Assembly: GCA_017549325.1 (NCBI GenBank)
Contig: JAFYVA010000118.1
Coordinates: 1 to 12,164, forward strand
Direction of reading: 5' to 3'
Origin: Oscillospiraceae bacterium
GTDB lineage: Bacteria > Bacillota_A > Clostridia > Oscillospirales > Oscillospiraceae
DNA length: 12,164 nucleotides
Shown here: positions 1-5,537 of the stretch, piece by piece
How positions within the stretch are numbered: position 1 is the first letter of the stretch
Layout of the letters: the number at the start of each line of letters is the position of its first letter
The notes under the pieces: model-generated
What the model was told of the DNA's origin: nothing
Database searches by the model: none
What the model saw: only the letters and a program-made list of their open reading frames with translations
Made by a program: the position numbers and the translations under genes

Positions 1-1
1 C

Positions 2-577
2 GCTGAGATCATCAAGCTGCGTCAGCGCATCAACACCACCTTCATCTATGTTACCCATGACCAGACCGAGGCTATGACTCTGGGCGACCGTATCGTCATC
101 ATGCGCGACGGCTTCATCCAGCAGATCGGCACTCCCCAGCAGGTCTTCGATCATCCCGCCAACCTGTTCGTGGCCGGCTTCATCGGCACTCCCCAGATGA
201 ACTACTTCGACGGCCACCTGAGCGTGGTGGACGGCAAGTATGTCGTCAGCGCCAACGGTACCACCGTGGAGCTGAGCGAGGATAAACAGGAGCGCCTGAA
301 GGCCAACAACGTCCCCGAGCAGGATGTGATCCTGGGCGTCCGTCCCGATCACCTGACCCTGTGCCAGAGCGGCATCAAGGGCAAGGTGGATGTCAGCGAG
401 CTGATGGGCTCCTCCGTGCACCTGCACATCAACGCCGACGGCCGCGATGTGATCGTCATCGTCCCCACCAACGGCGAGGCCACCTCCTTCCCCATGGGCA
501 CCGAGGTCAACCTGACCTTCGCCGGCAACGTGGCACACGTCTTCTCCAAGGAGACCGAGAAGAACCTGGAGTTCTGA
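2..577 (+). CDS. ugpC: ABC transporter ATP-binding protein, MsmK/UgpC/MalK family (3' part only)
   Basis: This is the C-terminal 191 residues of the cytoplasmic ATPase of a CUT1-type sugar importer; the 5' end, including Walker A, lies before the window. The reading frame is open from base 2. The H-loop is visible as YVTHDQTEAM, followed by the helical stretch LGDRIVIMRDG and the family signature VAGFIGTPQMN that leads into the C-terminal regulatory TOBE/OB domain (ILGVRPDHL, SELMGSSVHLHI). These features mark the subfamily that drives oligosaccharide importers such as maltodextrin or multiple-sugar systems. A strong terminator follows within 6 bases of the stop, so it is not in one transcript with the genes to its right. 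Members of this family are known to serve several importers. Because the importer at 3170-6382 has no ATPase beside it, this protein may energise it; that link is inference. Confidence 0.93.
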   Translation, partial: AEIIKLRQRINTTFIYVTHDQTEAMTLGDRIVIMRDGFIQQIGTPQQVFDHPANLFVAGFIGTPQMNYFDGHLSVVDGKYVVSANGTTVELSEDKQERLKANNVPEQDVILGVRPDHLTLCQSGIKGKVDVSELMGSSVHLHINADGRDVIVIVPTNGEATSFPMGTEVNLTFAGNVAHVFSKETEKNLEF

Positions 578-582
578 TTTAA

Positions 583-620
583 GAAAAAATAAGAGGGCCG
601 AAAGGCTCTCTTATTTTTTC
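583..620 (+). terminator. Intrinsic terminator after the ABC ATPase
   Basis: A 17-bp stem (583-599 with 604-620, one G-U pair) closed by a GAAA tetraloop at 600-603. The right arm ends in TTATTTTTTC and more T-rich sequence follows to about 630. The left arm carries the matching A-run, so the hairpin could also work on the opposite strand. Confidence 0.93.
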
Positions 621-625
621 TTTTC

Positions 626-654
626 TTTTCAAAACAATGCGTCTATGCTATACT
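626..654 (+). promoter_or_regulatory. Candidate promoter of the barstar-like gene
   Basis: TTTTCA (626-631) and TATACT (649-654) separated by 17 bases, giving 4/6 and 5/6 matches to the SigA consensus. A start about seven bases after the -10 would fall near 661, leaving a leader of roughly 17 bases that contains the ribosome binding site. It lies just after the ATPase terminator, so the gene is probably its own unit. Confidence 0.55.
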
Positions 655-677
655 TTCCACAGAAGGAGGTGGCAGTT

Positions 678-986
678 ATGAATCCAAAAGGCTGGTATGT
701 CACCGACGGCTTTCCCTACATTCTCGACCTCACCGATTGCCGTAGTTGGCAAGACCTCCATGATCGCATCCGTAAGCTGTTTGCCTTTCCCGACTACTAC
801 GGAGAAAACTGGGATGCTATGTGGGATTGCCTGACGGATTTATTTCGGGAAGATGACGAAGGTGAGATCATTATCATTGGATTGTCTTCCATGCCGAAAG
901 ATTTGCAGAAATACGCCCAAAAGATGTGCAAGGTTTTCGAGTATCTCCATGAAGAATACCCCAAAATCACCTGTCGATACGAATAA
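678..986 (+). CDS. Barstar-family protein (ribonuclease inhibitor-like)
   Basis: The 102-residue product matches the barstar fold family, small cytoplasmic proteins that bind and block barnase-type ribonucleases. The visible hallmark is a run at about residues 24-46 containing LHDRIRKLFAFPDYYGENWD and then AMWDCLTD, which corresponds closely to the barnase-contacting helix and loop of Bacillus barstar (LPEYYGENLDALWDCLTG). A hydrophobic strand IIIIG follows, and the length fits the family. The ATG at 678 is chosen because AAGGAGG (663-669) sits 8 bases upstream; an in-frame codon at 645 has no such site. The gene stands alone: there is no ribonuclease or toxin gene on either side. Its sequence is visibly poorer in G+C than its neighbours, which hints at separate acquisition. 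The fold assignment is firm; the target is unknown. Confidence 0.88.
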   Translation: MNPKGWYVTDGFPYILDLTDCRSWQDLHDRIRKLFAFPDYYGENWDAMWDCLTDLFREDDEGEIIIIGLSSMPKDLQKYAQKMCKVFEYLHEEYPKITCRYE

Positions 987-996
987 CCCCCACACA

Positions 997-1028
997 AAAA
1001 AGCAGAGCGCGGATGCGCTCTGCTTTTT
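997..1028. terminator. Bidirectional terminator shared by convergent genes
   Basis: A perfect stem AGCAGAGCGC / GCGCTCTGCT (1001-1010 with 1015-1024) around a GGAT loop, flanked by A's on the left and T's on the right. It can therefore stop transcription from the barstar gene (+) and from the small minus-strand gene ending at 1032. It lies 11 bases after one stop codon and 4 bases beyond the other. Confidence 0.92.
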
Positions 1029-1031
1029 CTC

Positions 1032-1217
1032 TTATACCACGTCGGGGCGGCGCTTCTGCTCCATCTCCGCTACCTCCTGCTGCAGTTGGGCAAAACTGCT
1101 GATGTCCTTCATCTGCAGCAGCGTCTGCACCCGTGGCGGCAGGTCGTAGTAGTACTGATAGGCGCGGGCATCGTTGTTCAGCACATCCTCCAGTGTGGTT
1201 TTTCCCTGATAGCTCAT
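1032..1217 (-). CDS. Small protein of unknown function (61 aa)
   Basis: I do not recognise this family. The product begins MSYQGKTTLEDVLNND, continues with an aromatic patch AYQYYYDLPPRVQ at residues 19-31, and ends in a polar, probably helical segment rich in Gln and Glu before RRPDVV. It has no signal peptide, membrane segment or Cys pair and should be cytoplasmic. The ATG at 1217 is chosen because GGAGGTG (complement of 1225-1231) lies 7 bases upstream; a longer in-frame start at 1235 would place that site inside the gene. It follows the Nudix gene by 44 bases on the same strand, so co-transcription is likely. Its ribosome binding site is one arm of a 12-bp hairpin, which suggests controlled translation. 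That it is a real gene rests on the site, the paired terminator and the tight fit between neighbours. Confidence 0.75.
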   Translation of the reverse strand: MSYQGKTTLEDVLNNDARAYQYYYDLPPRVQTLLQMKDISSFAQLQQEVAEMEQKRRPDVV

Positions 1218-1224
1218 AGCAAAA

Positions 1225-1254
1225 CACCTCCGCACAGTAGTATGTGCAGAGGTG
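1225..1254 (-). promoter_or_regulatory. Intercistronic hairpin covering a ribosome binding site
   Basis: On the minus strand CACCTCTGCACA (1254-1243) pairs with TGTGCGGAGGTG (1236-1225) in a 12-bp stem with one G-U pair and a 6-base loop. The right arm contains GGAGGTG, the ribosome binding site of the gene starting at 1217. The stem is followed by only four T's, so it is a weak terminator at best. It could act as partial terminator, mRNA end stabiliser or translation switch. Confidence 0.7.
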
Positions 1255-1261
1255 CTTGTTT

Positions 1262-1738
1262 TTAAATTTCCAATTCTTTTCCGTCCAGCGCAGCATAGGC
1301 CAGCGTCTCCCCCTCGTAGCGCAGCTTCAAAGAGAAGTAGGGCGTGTCGGGCTCGTGGATGCGCTCTAAAAACAGCTTATCGCCCGCCCACAGGGGCAGC
1401 TGATACAGCTTATCCTTGTGGATCCACTCCAAGTCGCCCTCGTTGCACTCGATCAGCTCACCCTCGTAGCCGGTGGCGGTGAATACGAACATATACTCCG
1501 TCTCCCACTGGCTGGAGAGGAACGTCACCAAGCCGCGGCAGCGATAGTCGGTAAGGCGCAGGCCCGTCTCCTCCAGCGTCTCCCGAACGACGCACTCCTC
1601 GGGACTCTCGTCGGGCTCGAATTTGCCGCCCACACCCACCCACTTGTCGTGGTTGAGGTCGTTCTCCTTCTTCACCCGATGGAGCATCAGATACTCGCCC
1701 TCGGGATTTTCAATATAGCACAGTGTAGACAGATACAT
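1262..1738 (-). CDS. Nudix hydrolase, MutT/8-oxo-dGTP diphosphatase-like
   Basis: The 158-residue cytoplasmic protein belongs to the Nudix family, which hydrolyses nucleoside diphosphates linked to another moiety using a divalent metal. The complete Nudix box is present at residues 38-60: Gly38, Glu44, then REtlEETGL with Arg52, Glu53, Glu56 and Glu57, fitting G-x5-E-x7-RE-U-x-EE-x-G-U. The preceding DKWVGVGGKFEP and the family-typical length resemble oxidised-nucleotide pool-cleaning members; the exact substrate cannot be read from sequence. The ATG at 1738 has AAGGA 9 bases upstream. A near-consensus promoter lies at 1772-1800. The gene is the first of a probable two-gene unit with the 61-residue protein. 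Confidence 0.9.
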   Translation of the reverse strand: MYLSTLCYIENPEGEYLMLHRVKKENDLNHDKWVGVGGKFEPDESPEECVVRETLEETGLRLTDYRCRGLVTFLSSQWETEYMFVFTATGYEGELIECNEGDLEWIHKDKLYQLPLWAGDKLFLERIHEPDTPYFSLKLRYEGETLAYAALDGKELEI

Positions 1739-1771
1739 CGTCTTTCATCCTTCCTCGTTTCATTCCCGCCC

Positions 1772-1800
1772 ACTATACCACAGGTGCTGTTGTTTGTAAA
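1772..1800 (-). promoter_or_regulatory. Promoter of the Nudix gene
   Basis: On the minus strand TTTACA (complement of 1795-1800) and TATAGT (complement of 1772-1777) are separated by exactly 17 bases, each 5/6 to consensus. Transcription would begin near 1765, about 27 bases before the start codon. Confidence 0.8.
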
Positions 1801-1856
1801 GAACTGTGAACAAACCATAAAGTTTTCTAAAAGCGCGGTAAAATCCCGCCGCTCCC

Positions 1857-1885
1857 TTGACATTGGCGGAAAAACTTGATACACT
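1857..1885 (+). promoter_or_regulatory. Promoter of the LacI-family regulator
   Basis: A perfect TTGACA (1857-1862), 17-base spacer and TACACT (1880-1885). The predicted start near 1892 lies just before the palindromic operator at 1900-1925. It points away from the Nudix promoter, so the two share a divergent control region. Confidence 0.85.
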
Positions 1886-1899
1886 ACAAAAGGCTCCTA

Positions 1900-1925
1900 T
1901 GAAAACGATACCGCAATCGTTTTCA
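1900..1925. promoter_or_regulatory. Palindromic operator, probably for the adjacent LacI-type regulator
   Basis: Two perfect 10-base arms, TGAAAACGAT (1900-1909) and ATCGTTTTCA (1916-1925), around the 6-base centre ACCGCA. The A/T-rich arms containing CG are typical of LacI/GalR-family sites. The position just after the predicted transcription start and 23 bases before the regulator's ATG fits negative autoregulation by blocking initiation or elongation. Binding by this particular regulator is inferred from location. Confidence 0.72.
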
Positions 1926-1947
1926 GCGCCAAATTTTACTAAGAAAG

Positions 1948-2970
1948 ATGCAGGATACGGCCGTGACCATTAAAGATATCGCCCGTCTCAGCGGCGTCAG
2001 TATCACCACCGTGTCCCGCGTGCTGAACAATCGGCCCGATGTGAGCGAGGAGAGCCGCCGCCGCGTAGAGGCGGTCATCCAGAGCACCAACTACATCCCC
2101 AACAACTCCGCCCGCGAGCTGGTGCGCACCGATTCCAGCAACATCGGCCTTGTGGTCCGCGGCGTGAGTAACCCCTTCTATACCGACATCATCCACGCCA
2201 TCGAGTCTGCCGTCACCGAGGCCGGCTACACGCTGGTGATGCAGCAGATCGGCTCGGATAAGGACGAGGTGAGCCACGGCGCCGTCATGCAGCGGGAAAA
2301 GCGTCTGCGCGGCATCATTTTCTTAGGCGGCCGCTTCGACTATACGGCGGAGGATCTGGCCTCCATCACCGTCCCCTTCGTCTGCTGTTCCTACACCAAC
2401 CCCTACGGTACACTCAAGGACGAGGGCTACTCCTCCGTCTCCATCGCCGACGAGGAAACGGCCCGCGAGGCGGTACAGTATCTCATTGCCCGTGGTCACC
2501 GCCGCATCGCCGCCCTGATCACCAACGCCCACGACCGCTCCATCAGCCAGCTGCGCTACGAGGGTTTCCTCCGCGCACTGAACGATGCCGGTCTCACGCC
2601 CGCCGCCGTGCTGTGCACCGACAGCTACGATATCCGCGGCGCTTATGAATCCATGAAGTCCGAGCTCGCCAATGGCGGCGGCGACTTCACGGCCCTGTTC
2701 GCCATCTCCGACAACATGGCCATCGGTGCCATGCGCGCCCTGCGGGACGCAGGCCGCACCATCCCCGAGGATTGCTCCGTCATCGCCATTGACGGTCTCG
2801 AGCTCTCGGCCTACATCGACCCTCCCCTGACCACCCTGTGTCAGCCTATGGAGGAGATGGGCCAGCGCAGCGTGAAGCAGCTGCTCTGTCTCATGAGCGG
2901 CGAAGGGACGCACACGCAGCACATTTTGCCTACGGAATTGCGTGAAGGAAGAAGCGTGGCAACTATCTAA
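1948..2970 (+). CDS. LacI/GalR-family transcriptional regulator
   Basis: This 340-residue regulator senses a small ligand, usually a sugar, and binds DNA as a dimer. An N-terminal helix-turn-helix spans residues 6-27 (TIKDIARLSGVSITTVSRVL), followed by the hinge helix YIPNNSARELVR. A periplasmic-binding-protein-like sensor starts at about residue 65 (NIGLVVRGVSNPFY) and includes RGHRRIAAL, FAISDNMAIGAMRALRDAG and the C-terminal PPLTTLCQPMEEMG. The length is standard. The start is uncertain: the ATG at 1948 lacks a clear ribosome binding site, whereas an in-frame GTG at 1963 has CAGGA 7 bases upstream and would give the common beginning MTIKDIA. The gene is followed by the importer operon on the same strand, 199 bases on, which suggests it controls alpha-glucan uptake. 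The operator upstream suggests autoregulation. The ligand is unknown. Confidence 0.93.
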   Translation: MQDTAVTIKDIARLSGVSITTVSRVLNNRPDVSEESRRRVEAVIQSTNYIPNNSARELVRTDSSNIGLVVRGVSNPFYTDIIHAIESAVTEAGYTLVMQQIGSDKDEVSHGAVMQREKRLRGIIFLGGRFDYTAEDLASITVPFVCCSYTNPYGTLKDEGYSSVSIADEETAREAVQYLIARGHRRIAALITNAHDRSISQLRYEGFLRALNDAGLTPAAVLCTDSYDIRGAYESMKSELANGGGDFTALFAISDNMAIGAMRALRDAGRTIPEDCSVIAIDGLELSAYIDPPLTTLCQPMEEMGQRSVKQLLCLMSGEGTHTQHILPTELREGRSVATI

Positions 2971-2986
2971 AGCGGTGCAAGGCACC

Positions 2987-3042
2987 AAAGGCTCCCTTGT
3001 GTAAAGGGAGCTGGCTCGCGAAGCGAGACTGAGGGATTGTCC
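2987..3042 (+). repeat. Two-hairpin intergenic repeat, copy A
   Basis: Begins AAAGGCTCCCTTGTG and ends GAGGGATTGTCC. It holds stem 1, GCTCCCTT / AAGGGAGC (2991-2998, 3004-3011, loop GTGTA), and stem 2, CTCGC / GCGAG (3015-3019, 3023-3027, loop GAA). Copies at 3051-3100 (opposite strand) and 6608-6659 share the layout with compensating base changes. Confidence 0.85.
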
Positions 3043-3050
3043 TTATTTGT

Positions 3051-3100
3051 GTCAACCCCTCCGCCCCTACGGGGCACCTCCCCTTACACAGGGGAGGCTT
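3051..3100 (-). repeat. Two-hairpin intergenic repeat, copy B (inverted)
   Basis: Read on the minus strand this begins AAGCCTCCCCTGTGTAAGGG and ends GGAGGGGTTGAC. Stem 1 is CCTCCCC / GGGGAGG (3077-3083 with 3091-3097); stem 2 is GCCCC / GGGGC (3063-3067 with 3071-3075). It faces copy A across 8 bases, so the pair may be the two ends of one mobile palindromic element of about 115 bp. Confidence 0.85.
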
Positions 3101-3111
3101 ATTGAAATAGT

Positions 3112-3135
3112 TTTTTACAGCCCCTGCTGTGAAAA
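3112..3135. promoter_or_regulatory. Inverted repeat upstream of the sugar-binding lipoprotein
   Basis: TTTTTACAGC (3112-3121) and GCTGTGAAAA (3126-3135) form a 10-bp imperfect inverted repeat around CCCT. It overlaps the best -10-like hexamer (AATAAT, 3134-3139), for which no good -35 is visible. It could be an operator or an RNA hairpin in the leader. Its arms do not match the operator at 1900-1925. Confidence 0.4.
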
Positions 3136-3169
3136 TAATAAAAAATTTTTTAAAGGAGATTATCAAAGT

Positions 3170-4471
3170 ATGAAAAAGTTTCTTGCTCTGATGCTGGCCC
3201 TGGTCATGGTGCTGGGTCTTGTCGCCTGTGGCGAGAAGGCTCCCGCCGATGAGGGCACTGAGGCTACCGGCAGCGTTTACTGGCTGAACTTCAAGCCCGA
3301 GTCCGACGAGGCTCTGCAGAAGATCGCTGCCCTCTACACCGAGAAGACCGGTGTCCCCGTCAAGGTCGTCACCGCTGCTTCCGGCACCTACAACGACACC
3401 CTGACCTCCGAGATGGATAAGGACGAGGCTCCCACCATGTTCGTCGTGGGTAACTCCGCCGCCGTCAACACCTGGGGTGAGTTCTGCTACGATCTGTCCG
3501 GCACCGACGTGTTCAACGAGCTGAACACCGACGCTTACATCCTGAAGGATGCCGAGGGCAAGGTCTGCTCCATCGGTTACTGCTATGAGTGCTACGGCAT
3601 CATCGTCAACAAGGCTCTGCTGGCCGAGGCTGGCTACGCTGTTGAGGACATCACCAACTTCGAGTCCCTGAAGGCCATCGTTGAGGACATCACCGCCCGC
3701 AAGGACGAGCTGGGCTTCTCCGCCTTCACCTCCTCCGGCATGGACGGCAGCTCCTCCTGGCGCTTCACCGGCCACGTTGCCAACCTGGAGTACTACTGGG
3801 AGAGCGTTGACGCTCCCGAGGCCTGGACTGCTTGCCCCGCTGAGCTGACCGGCGCTTACATGGACAACTATCGCAACCTGATCGACCTGATGTTCGCCAA
3901 CGGCACCCAGGATCGCACCGCTCTGGCCACCGGTGGCTTCGATGCCGCTGCTGAGTTCAAGGCTGGCGAGGCTGTGTTCTATGCCAACGGTAACTGGGAG
4001 TGGTCCGGCCTGTCCGAGGTCTTCACCGCTGACGATCTGGCTATGATCCCCTACTACTCCGGCGTTGCCGGCGAGGAGAACGTGGGTCTGAACTGCGGTA
4101 CCGAGAACTACTGGGCCGTCAACGCCATGGCTTCCGAGGATGACATCAAGGCCACTCTGGACTTCATGTACTGGCTGGTCACCGACGCTGAGGGCTCCGC
4201 TCTGGCCGTCGAGACCTTCGGCGTTATGCCCTACACCAACGCTGTCGCCTCCTCCAACCCCTTCCTGGCCATGGCTAACGAGCTGGCCGGCGCCGGTAAG
4301 ACCAACATGTGGTGGGCCACCAACTATCAGCCCGATGTTGACAACTATCGCGCTGCTCTGGTCTCCGCTCTGAACGATTACAACGCCGATCCCACCGATG
4401 CTAAGTGGGAGGCCGTTGAGACCGCTTTCGTCGCCGGTTGGGCTACCTGCTACGCCAACGTCAACGGCTAA
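3170..4471 (+). CDS. Extracellular sugar-binding lipoprotein of an ABC importer (MalE type, family 1)
   Basis: The 433-residue substrate-binding subunit of a CUT1 carbohydrate importer would sit on the outer face of the membrane and deliver oligosaccharide to the permeases at 4617-6382. The signal peptide MKKFLALMLALVMVLGLVAC ends in the lipobox LVAC, making Cys20 the lipidated residue. A short acidic linker follows (EKAPADEGTEATG). Family 1 binding-protein features include VYWLNFKPESDEALQKIAAL near the mature start, ECYGIIVNKALLAEAGY at 140-156, and MYWLVTDAEGSALAVETFGV near 333-352. The ATG at 3170 is chosen because AAAGGAG lies 11 bases upstream and the signal peptide begins there. Codon use is strongly biased (GCT/GCC, GAG, CTG), as expected for an abundant protein. 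Seven Cys beyond the lipidated one are unusual for an exported protein. The ligand is probably maltodextrin-like because malQ is downstream; this is inference. Confidence 0.93.
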   Translation: MKKFLALMLALVMVLGLVACGEKAPADEGTEATGSVYWLNFKPESDEALQKIAALYTEKTGVPVKVVTAASGTYNDTLTSEMDKDEAPTMFVVGNSAAVNTWGEFCYDLSGTDVFNELNTDAYILKDAEGKVCSIGYCYECYGIIVNKALLAEAGYAVEDITNFESLKAIVEDITARKDELGFSAFTSSGMDGSSSWRFTGHVANLEYYWESVDAPEAWTACPAELTGAYMDNYRNLIDLMFANGTQDRTALATGGFDAAAEFKAGEAVFYANGNWEWSGLSEVFTADDLAMIPYYSGVAGEENVGLNCGTENYWAVNAMASEDDIKATLDFMYWLVTDAEGSALAVETFGVMPYTNAVASSNPFLAMANELAGAGKTNMWWATNYQPDVDNYRAALVSALNDYNADPTDAKWEAVETAFVAGWATCYANVNG

Positions 4472-4477
4472 TTACGC

Positions 4478-4507
4478 TTGACGCTGCATCAGCAATAGGT
4501 TTATAAT
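4478..4507 (+). promoter_or_regulatory. Internal promoter ahead of the permease genes
   Basis: TTGACG (4478-4483), an 18-base spacer and a perfect TATAAT (4502-4507) lie directly after the lipoprotein stop codon. The predicted start near 4514 falls inside the palindrome at 4508-4532. This would allow the permeases to be transcribed apart from the lipoprotein. Confidence 0.65.
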
Positions 4508-4532
4508 AAGGGGCGGGCAATGCCCGCCCCTT
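4508..4532. terminator. Perfect GC-rich stem-loop between lipoprotein and permease genes
   Basis: AAGGGGCGGGC (4508-4518) pairs perfectly with GCCCGCCCCTT (4522-4532) around AAT: 11 bp, very stable. The sequence after it (ACTGCATC) has no U-tract, so complete termination is unlikely. A partial terminator or 3'-end stabiliser for the abundant lipoprotein message is more likely, a common arrangement after binding-protein genes. Because it abuts the -10 at 4502-4507, an operator role is also possible. Confidence 0.6.
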
Positions 4533-4616
4533 ACTGCATCTCACCCCTTTGGCTGCATGAGGCCGATGGGGTGCATTGTACATTTACAAGCGAAAAATTT
4601 ATCGGGGAGATGAGAT

Positions 4617-5537
4617 TTGACAATGAAGCGCAAACGCGACACAACAGCGGTCAACGGTAAGCTTCTGCGCCGTCCTATCCGCCGCTGGTTCCCGTTGTTT
4701 ATGGGACCCATGGTGGCCGCTTTCTGCATCGGCTTCGTCTGGCCGTTCCTGCAGGGCATTTACCTGTCCTTCTGCCAGTTCAAGATCACAAAGAACGCCA
4801 AGTTCGTCGGTCTTGAGAACTACATCCGCGCCTTTTCCGACCAGTCCTTCGGCCGCGCCTTCTGGTACACCGCCCTCTTCACGGTGGTAACGGTGGTACT
4901 GATCAACGTACTGGCCTTCGCCGTGGCCTACGCGCTGACCCAGAAGATGAAGGGCGCCAACCTGTTCCGCACCGTCTTCTTCATGCCCAATCTCATCGGC
5001 GGTATCGTCCTGGGCTATATCTGGTCCATGATCTTCGACGGTATCCTCTCCAAGTTCAACACCTCCATCCTGCTGGAGAGCCGTTACGGCTTCTGGGGTC
5101 TGGTGATTCTCCTGTGCTGGCAGCAGATCGGCTACATGATGATCATCTACATCGCAGGTCTGCAGGCTGTCCCCGAGGATATGCTGGAGGCCGCCCGCAT
5201 CGACGGCGCCACCCGCTGGCAGACGCTGTGGAAGGTCACCATCCCCAACGTGATGCCCTCCATCACCATCTGCACCTTCCTCACCCTCACCAACGGTTTT
5301 AAGCTCTACGACCAGAACCTGGCCCTGACCGACGGTCTGCCCTTCATCATCAATCCCGACGGCAGTACCATCAAAACCACGGAAATGCTGGCGCTGAACA
5401 TCGTCAGCACCTTCAATGGATCCGGTCTCCACTCCCGCGGCACAGCACAGGCCAAGGCGGTGCTGTTCTTCATTCTGGTGGCCGCTATGGGTCTGATCCA
5501 GCTCCGTGCCACCCGCAGTAAGGAGGTGCAGCAGTAA
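4617..5537 (+). CDS. Carbohydrate ABC importer permease, MalF type
   Basis: The 306-residue inner-membrane subunit forms the transport channel together with the product of the next gene. About six hydrophobic segments are visible (roughly residues 24-52, 78-106, 116-140, 156-180, 208-228 and 278-297). The cytoplasmic EAA loop that docks on the ATPase is at 191-210 (EAARIDGATRWQTLWKVTIP). The chain is short compared with E. coli MalF and lacks its large periplasmic insert, as is usual in Gram-positives. Start choice: TTG at 4617 has GGGGAG (4604-4609) 7 bases upstream; ATG at 4623, two codons later, has the same site at 13 bases and is the alternative. The stop overlaps the next start, so the two permeases are translationally coupled. 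Confidence 0.93.
   Translation: MTMKRKRDTTAVNGKLLRRPIRRWFPLFMGPMVAAFCIGFVWPFLQGIYLSFCQFKITKNAKFVGLENYIRAFSDQSFGRAFWYTALFTVVTVVLINVLAFAVAYALTQKMKGANLFRTVFFMPNLIGGIVLGYIWSMIFDGILSKFNTSILLESRYGFWGLVILLCWQQIGYMMIIYIAGLQAVPEDMLEAARIDGATRWQTLWKVTIPNVMPSITICTFLTLTNGFKLYDQNLALTDGLPFIINPDGSTIKTTEMLALNIVSTFNGSGLHSRGTAQAKAVLFFILVAAMGLIQLRATRSKEVQQ

Noticed and set aside
1418..1879. A 153-codon plus-strand frame opposite the Nudix gene
   Set aside because: Starts at an internal GTG without a ribosome binding site and is antisense to a complete Nudix box; it also runs through both divergent promoter regions.
2963..3775. A 270-codon minus-strand frame opposite the lipoprotein gene and through repeats A and B
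   Set aside because: Shadow frame extending into repeat DNA, with no ribosome binding site; the plus strand has a signal peptide and lipobox.
4542..4573. CACCCC/GGGGTG stem upstream of the MalF-type gene
   Set aside because: Only six outer pairs and a three-pair inner stem with long unpaired stretches; likely chance in GC-rich spacer.
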